Source of the DNA: CAYLZW01 sp964388085
GTDB taxonomy: Bacteria > Myxococcota > UBA727 > CAYLZW01
Assembly (NCBI GenBank): GCA_964388085.1
Contig: CAYLZW010000334.1
Span: forward strand, 1-6,035
Length of the DNA stretch: 6,035 nucleotides
Direction of reading: 5' to 3'
How positions within the stretch are numbered: the stretch's first letter is position 1; every line of letters begins with the position of its first letter. The notes beneath the pieces are model-generated. The model made no database searches. It was given only the letters and a program-made list of their open reading frames with translations, and was not told the origin of the DNA. A program made the translations under genes and the position numbers. Below are positions 1 through 5,053 of this stretch, in pieces.

Positions 1-26
1 CGCAAGGGATCCCCGCTGCGTTCGAA

Positions 27-52
27 CGTGACCGTGACCGTGACCGTGACCG
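27..52 (+). repeat. Tandem GTGACC x4, left copy of an inverted pair
   Basis: Four perfect, uninterrupted copies of the hexamer GTGACC lie at 28-51, flanked by C and G. The full 26-bp string is the exact reverse complement of 815-840 on the far side of the lipoprotein gene. The stretch is open in two plus-strand frames (giving VTVT... or RDRD...), so it could be the tail of an upstream gene, but neither frame looks like a convincing protein end. The function is unknown; iteron-like binding sites, a dispersed simple repeat or a long-range RNA stem are all possible. Confidence 0.85.
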
Positions 53-85
53 AGGCGAGCCCGTGTGCGTCGAGAGCAGTCGGGC

Positions 86-183
86 AACAAATGCATTCGA
101 TTGATTCGGATTTTTAAGGTTTCGCTTCGTTGCTCGAGCAGAGAGTCCGCGAGTAGGAGAGCGGTCTTTCCATAGGAGTAGAC
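86..183 (+). promoter_or_regulatory. Leader and probable promoter region of the lipoprotein gene
   Basis: An A+T-rich stretch at about 89-118 (containing ATGCAT, ATTCGATTGATTCGG and TTTTTAA) stands out from the G+C-rich surroundings. It lies 65-95 bases before the first gene, where a promoter would be expected. No clear -35/-10 pair at normal spacing could be found, so only the position and composition support a promoter. A good Shine-Dalgarno AGGAG at 174-178, five bases before the ATG at 184, fixes the start of the gene. Confidence 0.3.
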
Positions 184-780
184 ATGTTCCTTCGATCGCT
201 CACCCTGCTCACCATCGTCGTGACCATCGGCTGCACGGAGCCCTGCTACGAGACAGGCGACCGCCCCGAAGCCCAGGGCACGCTGCGGAACGCGGTCTCC
301 GACATCGACTACGCGAACGGCTACGCGTTCGTGACCTTCGACCACAAACGGGACGTGGACCCCATCGAGGACGGCTGCATCGGCGAGGCGCGGCTGCGCG
401 TCATGAACGCCTCGCTCGAGTGCCTGCTCGAGCTCGAGTTCAGCGCTCGGGAGGGCGAGACGGCGCTGAAGCTCGACTCCGCGGTCTTCACCGCGAACAG
501 CGACTGCCCCGGCTGGCTCGACGACGTGGAGGCCGCCTACGAGTGGGACGGACAGGGCGAGGGCGCGAGCCTCTCGATCCCGATCCAGGCGCCCGACAAC
601 AAAGAGGAGGCCTGCGTCGAGGCCCCGGCGCTGCAGCCGACGGGGCGGATCACGCTGCAGGCGCCCGGCGAGGAGGACGTCGAGATCGACCTTTCCGACG
701 TCGCGGTGACCGGCGGGTGGGTCTCGAGCCACGGGCAGGAGGAGCTGGGCTGTCCGGCGCTGTCCGACGACGACGAGTGA
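184..780 (+). CDS. Hypothetical cysteine-rich lipoprotein
   Basis: A 198-residue protein of unknown function, probably anchored to a membrane on the periplasmic side. The N-terminus MFLRSLTLLTIVVTIGC is a short lipoprotein signal ending at Cys17. The lipobox (T-I-G-C) is slightly off consensus because position -3 is Thr instead of Leu/Val/Ile. The mature part is acidic (many D/E, ending SDDDE) and has six further cysteines (21, 65, 80, 108, 144, 190), enough for three disulfides. The region around 130-180 alternates in a beta-like pattern. The start is fixed by AGGAG at 174-178. No family is recognised; it has the look of the many lineage-specific myxobacterial lipoproteins. It is flanked on both sides by the hexamer repeats. 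Being a real gene is well supported by G+C-rich third positions, signal and ribosome site; its role cannot be stated. Confidence 0.85.
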   Translation: MFLRSLTLLTIVVTIGCTEPCYETGDRPEAQGTLRNAVSDIDYANGYAFVTFDHKRDVDPIEDGCIGEARLRVMNASLECLLELEFSAREGETALKLDSAVFTANSDCPGWLDDVEAAYEWDGQGEGASLSIPIQAPDNKEEACVEAPALQPTGRITLQAPGEEDVEIDLSDVAVTGGWVSSHGQEELGCPALSDDDE

Positions 781-814
781 CGGGAGAGCAGCCGCCTTCC
801 GTTTCCCACGGTCG

Positions 815-840
815 CGGTCACGGTCACGGTCACGGTCACG
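815..840 (-). repeat. Tandem GGTCAC x4, right copy of an inverted pair
   Basis: Four perfect GGTCAC hexamers at 816-839, preceded by a decayed copy GGTCGC at 810-815. Read on the minus strand this is identical over 26 bases to 27-52. It fills most of the gap between the lipoprotein stop and the radical SAM gene and ends in the palindrome CACGTG (838-843). In a transcript reading through the lipoprotein gene, the two copies could pair perfectly. Confidence 0.85.
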
Positions 841-855
841 TGATCTCGAGGGGGG

Positions 856-2382
856 ATGACGACGAACTGTGGGGAAGCTACCGCTCCCCTCATGCCAAAG
901 AGCTTGCGCCCCCTGCGCCGCGGCGCTCCGTCGTCGTCCCGCGCGCGCCCGATGATGCTGCTCGCCGACCCCTCGACGGGCCGCGTCTACGAGCACCCCA
1001 CCTTCGAGCTCGCGCTCGACACCGGCCTCGACGTCGTCAGGCCCGGCAAGAAGGACCTCATCGACATCCCGGCCGGCTGGGACCTCATGGCCATGCCGGG
1101 CACGCGGCCCGTCGGCTACGACCCCGCGAGCGGGCGCTTCGCCCCCGTCGACACGCTCACCGTCGACGACGAGGACGGACCGCGCACGTTCACGCCGTGC
1201 GCGGTTGGCGTCCACCCGCCGCCGGGCTACGTGCGCACCCACCACCCGGCCGCCGAGTACACGGACACGACGCACCCCGACGAGAAGCTGAAGCGCGCGG
1301 GGGCCGGGCGGCTGAGCATCTACCAGGAGCAGCACGACGTCATCGGACCGGAGACGAGCGCGCCAGGCGGCGACGGCGACTCGCGGCCGGGGCTGCCGCT
1401 CTGGGCGTACACCGCGGTGGGCTTCGGCAAGCGCGGTCCGGTCGCGGCGCTGTTCCAGGGCGACGAGACGAGCCGCTGGTCGCCGGACCTCTACTACCAG
1501 CCGGACCTGCGCTCGCTCGTCGACGAGCGCGTCGCGGAGGACCCGGACAACCGCGTGCTCAAGCAGCTCGCGCAGTGCGCGACCGACTACCTCTGCTGTT
1601 GCGCGCAGAACGTGTTCTACGGGCGCTGGGAGGGCGCGGTACCCATCGCGCCCGCGTGTACGGCCGCGTGCCTCGGCTGCCTCTCGAAGGACCCGGAGTG
1701 GAACACGCCGGTGCCGCAGAAGCGGCTCAAGTTCTCGCCGACGCCCGACGAGATCGCGCGCGTGATGGCGACGCACCTCGAGCGCGCCGACGAGCCGATG
1801 ATCAGCTTCGGGCAGGGCTGCGAGGGCGAGCCCACCATGAACGGGCCGGTCCTCGTCGAGGCCGTGCGGCAGACACGCGCGCGGACGAAGCGCGGCGTCA
1901 TCAACATCAACACGAACGGCTCGCGGCCCGAGGTCGTGCGGCAGGCGGCGAAGGCGGGCGCGACGGCGCTCCGGGTCAGCCTCAACACCTTCGATCCCGA
2001 GGTGTACACGGCCTACTACCGGCCGGCTGACTACACTTTTGAAACTGTGATGGAGACGCTCCGCGTCGGGCGCGACGAGGGCATGCACATCTCCATCAAC
2101 CTGCTCATCTGGCCGGGCTGGACCGATCGCATGGCCGAGGTCGACGCCATCAGCGCGATGGTCGACGACGGCTGCCTGCACATGATCCAGCTCCGGAACC
2201 TGTGCGTCGACGCGGGCCACTTCCGCACGGTGCTGCCCGGGCGCGAGCGGCGCGGCATGCTGCTCGGCATGCGTCCGTTCACGCTCGAGCTGCACCGGCG
2301 GCACCCGAAGCTGCGCTTCGGCACGTTCAACCCGCGCCTCGCCGCTCCCTGGTACGGCGACGTCCCCCCGCTCGTCGCCTGA
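856..2382 (+). CDS. Radical SAM protein of an uncharacterised family
   Basis: A 508-residue protein if started at 856. The radical SAM core carries the 4Fe-4S signature CTAACLGC (C268, C272, C275; 1657-1680), which cleaves S-adenosylmethionine to a 5'-deoxyadenosyl radical. It is followed by a GGEP-like SAM-binding segment GQGCEGEP (residues 319-326, with an embedded Cys322), ININTNGSR and ALRVSLNTFD, all typical of the TIM-barrel strands. About 230 residues precede the core and hold a Cys cluster (C241, C247, C248, C249) that could bind another metal; C440 and C450 lie late in the core. Similar proteins with GQGCEGEP and YTAYYRP are, from memory, found in deltaproteobacterial lineages without assigned substrate. 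The start is uncertain: ATG 856 has GAGG four bases upstream, ATG 892 has none at good spacing, and similarity appears to begin near MMLLADP (952/955), which lacks a ribosome site. The enzyme class is secure, the substrate unknown. Confidence 0.9.
   Translation: MTTNCGEATAPLMPKSLRPLRRGAPSSSRARPMMLLADPSTGRVYEHPTFELALDTGLDVVRPGKKDLIDIPAGWDLMAMPGTRPVGYDPASGRFAPVDTLTVDDEDGPRTFTPCAVGVHPPPGYVRTHHPAAEYTDTTHPDEKLKRAGAGRLSIYQEQHDVIGPETSAPGGDGDSRPGLPLWAYTAVGFGKRGPVAALFQGDETSRWSPDLYYQPDLRSLVDERVAEDPDNRVLKQLAQCATDYLCCCAQNVFYGRWEGAVPIAPACTAACLGCLSKDPEWNTPVPQKRLKFSPTPDEIARVMATHLERADEPMISFGQGCEGEPTMNGPVLVEAVRQTRARTKRGVININTNGSRPEVVRQAAKAGATALRVSLNTFDPEVYTAYYRPADYTFETVMETLRVGRDEGMHISINLLIWPGWTDRMAEVDAISAMVDDGCLHMIQLRNLCVDAGHFRTVLPGRERRGMLLGMRPFTLELHRRHPKLRFGTFNPRLAAPWYGDVPPLVA
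871..889 (+). promoter_or_regulatory. Small hairpin near the radical SAM start
   Basis: GGGG-a-AGC (871-878) pairs with GCT-CCCC (883-889) around a TACC loop, giving seven G/C-rich pairs with one bulged A. It sits two bases before the ATG at 892 and inside codons 6-12 if translation starts at 856. There is no T-tract, so it is not an intrinsic terminator. A role in start-site choice or translation is only a possibility. Confidence 0.3.
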
Positions 2383-2386
2383 GCCC

Positions 2387-3511
2387 TCAGCCTTCGCTGG
2401 GCTCGCGCCAGGCCGCGACCTCGGACGCGTCGAGCCCCAGCGCCTCGGCGATGGTGGCTTCGAGGTCCTCGACGGCGGTCGCCATGGCGGCCGGGTCGGT
2501 GATGAGCTCGCCGGTCGTCGAGCTGCCGAGCGCGCCGAGATCGACCCCGATGCTCTCCGCCATGGCCTCGATCATCTCGTCGCTGACCACGCGGGCGCCC
2601 GCGGAGAGCGGTCCCTTCGCGGGGTCGGCGACGCCGTAGAAGCCGAGCCCGAGGCCGACGCCCTCGGAGAGCTCGTGCAGCGCGTGAGCGTACGCCTCGT
2701 CGTCGAGCGCCGCGGCGGACTCCTCGGCGCCCACGTTCGCGTAGTGCGTGAAGCGCGCGAACATCGACTCCTCCCACAGCCGGAAGAAGTCGACGATGGC
2801 GGCGTCGCGCTCGACCACGCACGCGTCGTCGGCGGCGTAGGCGCGCGCCTCGGTGAGGGCCGTCGCGATGGCGCCGTGGTAGCCCATGCTCTGGCTGTAG
2901 TTGGCGGAGTCGGTCAGCTCGCCCGCGGGGTCGAGCGTCGCGTTGCCGCCCCACGCCGCCGAGAGCTCGTCGACGGTGGCCTCGGTGATCTCACCCTCGG
3001 TCAGGCTGACCGCGTACGCGTAGAGGGAGCCGCCCGCGAACAGGCCCTTGTCGATGAGCTGGCGCACCTCGAGGCCGCCCTCGTTGATGCCGCGCAAGTC
3101 GGGGCCGAAGAGGCCGCCCGCCGCGCCCGGCGCCCAGGCGCCGCTGTCGTCGACGAGGTCCTGCGCGCCGGCGCCGATCACGTCGACGAACTCGGCGAAC
3201 GCGTCGGCGGCGATGTCCTGCCACTTCGGGTTCGTGACGTCGGCGAGCGACGGCGCTCCGGCCTCGAACGGCCCCGTGAGATCGGCGATGTCGTCGACCG
3301 TGGCGGTGCTCTGCTCGGCGGCGCGCATGGTGTCGGACACCAGCGCGTCGAGCTGCGCGCGCAGGGCGAGGGCCTTCGCGGCGTTGGCGTCCCGGTCGGG
3401 CGAGTCCCACGCGTCGGGCGGCGTCACGGTGCAGTCGGTCATGGGGATCTCCCCCGTGCCGGTGCAGCCGACGACGGCAGCGAGGAGGACGAAGGGCAGG
3501 ATTCGCTTCAT
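2387..3511 (-). CDS. Imelysin/DUF4856-like lipoprotein
   Basis: A 374-residue protein read leftwards. The reading frame opens further upstream, but ATG 3511-3509 is chosen because GGAG (complement of 3519-3522) lies seven bases before it and the product begins with a clean lipoprotein signal, MKRILPFVLLAAVVGC, with lipobox V-V-G-C at Cys16. The rest is mostly helical and acidic. Two segments recall the imelysin/DUF4856 type of periplasmic, often iron-associated proteins: GINEGGLEVRQLIDKGLFAG (141-160) and HALHELSEGVGLGLGFYGV (276-294), the latter containing an H-x-x-H-E pattern (H276, H279, E280). This family match is by eye and moderate; 'helical lipoprotein of unknown function' is the safe reading. 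The gene converges on the radical SAM gene with four bases between stops, and it diverges from the peptide-sigma operon across a 218-bp region. A possible Fur-like site there would fit an iron-related role. Confidence 0.8.
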   Translation of the reverse strand: MKRILPFVLLAAVVGCTGTGEIPMTDCTVTPPDAWDSPDRDANAAKALALRAQLDALVSDTMRAAEQSTATVDDIADLTGPFEAGAPSLADVTNPKWQDIAADAFAEFVDVIGAGAQDLVDDSGAWAPGAAGGLFGPDLRGINEGGLEVRQLIDKGLFAGGSLYAYAVSLTEGEITEATVDELSAAWGGNATLDPAGELTDSANYSQSMGYHGAIATALTEARAYAADDACVVERDAAIVDFFRLWEESMFARFTHYANVGAEESAAALDDEAYAHALHELSEGVGLGLGFYGVADPAKGPLSAGARVVSDEMIEAMAESIGVDLGALGSSTTGELITDPAAMATAVEDLEATIAEALGLDASEVAAWREPSEG

Positions 3512-3596
3512 GGGGGGTCTCCGGACAGGTGCACGCGCGGTCGGTCGCGCGAGAAAGAACCGTTGGGCAGGTGACCCGGGATCCATCGCCCACTTT

Positions 3597-3627
3597 GAGA
3601 CTGGTAGTCAACTTCATTTTCAGAAAA
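3597..3627. promoter_or_regulatory. A+T-rich double palindrome in the divergent promoter region
   Basis: Within G+C-rich DNA, this stretch holds two adjacent short palindromes: GACT-GGT-AGTC (3599-3609) and TTTTC-A-GAAAA (3617-3627), centres 18 bp apart. The 19-mer at 3597-3615 matches the E. coli Fur consensus at 12 of 19 positions by hand count. On the minus strand a TTGACT (complement of 3606-3611) could be a -35 for the lipoprotein gene, but its partner -10 at 18-bp spacing (GATGGA) is poor. On the plus strand TTGAGA (3595-3600) is a weak -35 candidate. Best read as an operator/promoter zone shared by both divergent genes; the regulator is not determined. Confidence 0.4.
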
Positions 3628-3675
3628 GGGGCACGCGGGCCCGGCCGAGCCGCGGATCTGGCGGTCACGTTTCCC

Positions 3676-3715
3676 GCGCTCGCGCCCAGAGAGGAGACAG
3701 GGCGCGCTCGCGCCC
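3676..3715 (+). promoter_or_regulatory. Leader with two mutually exclusive hairpins
   Basis: The 12-mer GCGCTCGCGCCC occurs twice, at 3676-3687 and 3704-3715. The segment GGGCGC(G) at 3700-3706 can pair with the first copy (CGCGCCC 3681-3687, seven pairs, 12-base loop AGAGAGGAGACA) or with the second (GCGCCC 3710-3715, six pairs, loop GCTC), but not both. The second hairpin ends two bases before the peptide gene's Shine-Dalgarno AAGGAG (3718-3723). It may tune translation or stability of the peptide message. G+C-rich DNA makes such stems by chance fairly often, so the call is tentative. Confidence 0.35.
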
Positions 3716-3729
3716 CGAAGGAGAACCCG

Positions 3730-3858
3730 ATGACGAAGAAGCTCGCCCAGATGCTCGCGCTCCTCGCCCTCGTTACGGTCCCGACCGCGGCGTTCGCCGC
3801 CGGGGACTGCTGTGACGCGGGCTGCCCCGCCTGCCCCGACGGTCCTTGCTGCGACTGA
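3730..3858 (+). CDS. Secreted 42-residue cysteine-rich micropeptide
   Basis: A very short gene with strong start signals: AAGGAG (3718-3723) six bases before ATG 3730. The product has a textbook Sec signal peptide, MTKKLAQMLALLALVTVPTA with cleavage expected after AFA (residue 23). The mature peptide would be about 19 residues, AGDCCDAGCPACPDGPCCD, with six cysteines in the pattern CC-x3-C-x2-C-x4-CC and four aspartates. Such density suggests metal binding, disulfide folding or post-translational modification in the periplasm. It is the first gene of an operon with a sigma factor and a Cys-bearing membrane protein. By position and type it resembles the small exported Cys peptides (bufferins) of sigmaF regulons, but it lacks a recognisable DUF2282 sequence and is much shorter. 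Function is unproven; a toxin or signalling peptide is also possible. Confidence 0.8.
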   Translation: MTKKLAQMLALLALVTVPTAAFAAGDCCDAGCPACPDGPCCD

Positions 3859-3872
3859 CGACGAGGGGCGCA

Positions 3873-3887
3873 GCTCGGACCACGAGC
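3873..3887 (+). promoter_or_regulatory. Intercistronic hairpin between peptide and sigma genes
   Basis: GCTCG (3873-3877) and CGAGC (3883-3887) form a five-pair stem around the loop GACCA. It lies in the 42-base gap after the peptide stop and one base before the Shine-Dalgarno AGGGGAG (3889-3895) of the sigma gene. There is no T-tract. It may stabilise the upstream peptide message or damp sigma translation, which would help produce far more peptide than sigma factor from one transcript. Confidence 0.3.
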
Positions 3888-3900
3888 GAGGGGAGCGGGC

Positions 3901-4422
3901 TTGCCCGAAAGCGACGACGACGACGACGTGCAGCGCCTCATGACGAGGCTCGCCGACGGCGACCGCCGCGCGATCACGCCGCTCTATCGAGCGCTGTGGC
4001 CGCTCGTGCTCGCGCGCGCCGGCCGCTCGCTCGACGACGCCGAGGCGGAGGACGCCGCCCAGGGCGCGCTGCTCAAGCTGTTCGCGCAGGCCGCGTCCTT
4101 CGATCGCGAGCGCTCGGCCATCGGCTGGGCGCTCGCGCTCACCGACTGGGAGGCGAGGACGACCGCCAGGAAGCGGGAGCGGCGCCGCGAGCACTCCGCC
4201 TTCGTGGACGCCGTCGACGAGCGGCAGGCGCCCGAGCAGCGGGTGGTGCAGCGCGACCTCGCCCGTCGCCTGGTGAGCGCCACCGCGCAGCTCAGCGGCG
4301 CGGAGCGCGCCACGCTCGCGGCCGTGCTCGACGACGACGGCGGCCCCCGCGACGCCGCCTTCCGCAAGCGTAAGCAGCGCCTCGTGGAGCGCCTGCGCGG
4401 CTGGCTCAGGAGCGAAGGATGA
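3901..4422 (+). CDS. ECF-type RNA polymerase sigma factor with short region 4
   Basis: A 173-residue protein. The TTG start at 3901 is chosen for AGGGGAG five bases upstream; the next in-frame start, ATG 3940, would trim the beginning of region 2 and lacks a comparable site. Region 2 (about 15-95) shows the usual pattern: RLADGDRRAITPLYR, the acidic DDAEAEDAAQGALLKLF stretch corresponding to 2.1-2.2, and the ERSAIGWALALTDWEA segment of 2.3-2.4 followed by a basic run RKRERRRE. Region 4 (about 127-170) keeps LSGAERATLAAVL and a basic last helix RKRKQRLVERLRGWL. The usual EIA-x(n)-GTVKSR helix-turn-helix centre is replaced by a short DDDGGPRDAAF link, so -35 recognition may be unusual. It would direct RNA polymerase to stress promoters, probably including its own operon. 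The overlap with the following membrane protein marks that protein as the likely anti-sigma factor. The sigma assignment is firm for region 2, weaker for region 4. Confidence 0.8.
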   Translation: MPESDDDDDVQRLMTRLADGDRRAITPLYRALWPLVLARAGRSLDDAEAEDAAQGALLKLFAQAASFDRERSAIGWALALTDWEARTTARKRERRREHSAFVDAVDERQAPEQRVVQRDLARRLVSATAQLSGAERATLAAVLDDDGGPRDAAFRKRKQRLVERLRGWLRSEG

Positions 4423-4967
4423 CGACGAGCGAAGGCTTCGAGCGCGCGCTGTGGCGCGCCCACCGGCGGGGCAGGGCACGCTACGCCCTCGTGCGCGCGC
4501 TCCCCGTGGCGGCGTTCGGCGCGCTCGTGCTCTCGAGCGGGCACAGCGCGAGGGAGGCCGCGCTCGCCGCCGCGCTGCTCGTGCTGGTGACGGCGGTGGC
4601 GGCGTTCCGGAGCCGCGCGGGGCTGCATGGCGCGGTCGCGGGCGTGCTGCTCGGCGCCGCGCCGCTCGTCGTGGGCCTGGCGCTGCCCGCCTCGTGGCAC
4701 CTCGAGATGGGCGCGTTCGGCGCCTGCCTGGCTCCTTGCGCCGTCGCTTGCGCAATCGTCGGAGTGGCGGTCGGCGCGTGGCTCACCACCCGCGTCGCGC
4801 GGCTCGGCTTCGGGCGGCTCGACTGCGTGCTCGCGGCGATCACGACGGGGCTCGTCGCCACGCTCGTCGGCTGCCAGGTGTTCGGCCTCGGCACCGGGCT
4901 CGGCGCGCTCGGCGGCGTCGCGTTCGGCGTCGGGCTCGGGCGCGTGGCCGTCCGCCGCCCGGCGTGA
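4419..4967 (+). CDS. Six-helix membrane protein, putative NrsF/DUF1109-like anti-sigma factor
   Basis: A 182-residue protein whose ATG overlaps the sigma factor stop (ATGA, 4419-4422), implying translational coupling. A basic cytoplasmic N-terminus (WRAHRRGRARY) is followed by about six hydrophobic helices near 23-40, 44-63, 69-90, 97-122, 133-155 and 157-178. Helix 4 carries C103, C107 and C111, spaced four apart on one face (CLAPCAVAC); C136 and C152 lie in helix 5. Sigma-linked six-helix proteins with conserved cysteines are typical of DUF1109/NrsF, where Caulobacter NrsF holds sigmaF at the membrane and releases it under chromate or cadmium stress. The similarity here is in topology, partner and cysteines, plus a vague resemblance of helix 5 (ITTGLVATLVGCQ) to the Cys/His segment of DUF1109; it needs a profile search. 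There is no zf-HC2 zinc-binding anti-sigma domain. Membrane location is secure; the anti-sigma role is inferred. Confidence 0.7.
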   Translation: MTTSEGFERALWRAHRRGRARYALVRALPVAAFGALVLSSGHSAREAALAAALLVLVTAVAAFRSRAGLHGAVAGVLLGAAPLVVGLALPASWHLEMGAFGACLAPCAVACAIVGVAVGAWLTTRVARLGFGRLDCVLAAITTGLVATLVGCQVFGLGTGLGALGGVAFGVGLGRVAVRRPA

Positions 4968-4994
4968 CGCTCGTCGACGGGTGAGCCCTCGCTT

Positions 4995-5013
4995 CCGCGC
5001 GCGAGATGCGCGG
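4995..5013 (+). terminator. GC hairpin downstream of the membrane protein gene
   Basis: CCGCGC (4995-5000) and GCGCGG (5008-5013) form a six-pair stem with the loop GCGAGAT in the 86-base gap before the PepSY-like gene. There is no T-tract, so at best it is a weak or factor-assisted terminator, or an RNA-stability element separating the two transcription units. Confidence 0.25.
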
Positions 5014-5053
5014 TACATCGGTTGCACAGCCTCGTCGTACAGGAGGTGCACCC

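Noticed and set aside
1..20. Possible hairpin CGCA...TGCG around GGGATCCC at the left edge
   Set aside because: Cut by the window edge, short, and without a T-tract; cannot be judged as a terminator.
1..117. Open plus-strand frame from the window edge to TAA at 115, reading through the VTVTVTVT repeat
   Set aside because: A second frame is also open through the same repeat, the last 30 bases are A+T-rich and non-coding in style, and no recognisable protein end is seen. It could be the tail of an upstream gene but cannot be supported.
27..840. Hexamer arrays considered as CRISPR or transposon ends
   Set aside because: Units are contiguous six-base repeats without spacers, and the enclosed gene is a lipoprotein, not a transposase; no target-site duplication is visible.
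420..2030. Long plus-strand frame overlapping the lipoprotein and radical SAM genes
   Set aside because: Arg/Ala/Gly-rich translation typical of an out-of-frame shadow in G+C-rich DNA; the recognisable proteins are in other frames.
3508..4755. Long minus-strand frame opposite the peptide-sigma-membrane operon
   Set aside because: Arg-rich shadow without domain features or ribosome site; the plus-strand genes have signals, domains and coupled starts.
3859..5053. Sigma-54 type (TGGCAC-N5-TTGC) promoter for the operon under the regulator at the right edge
   Set aside because: No -24/-12 element with correct spacing was found in the gaps upstream of these genes.
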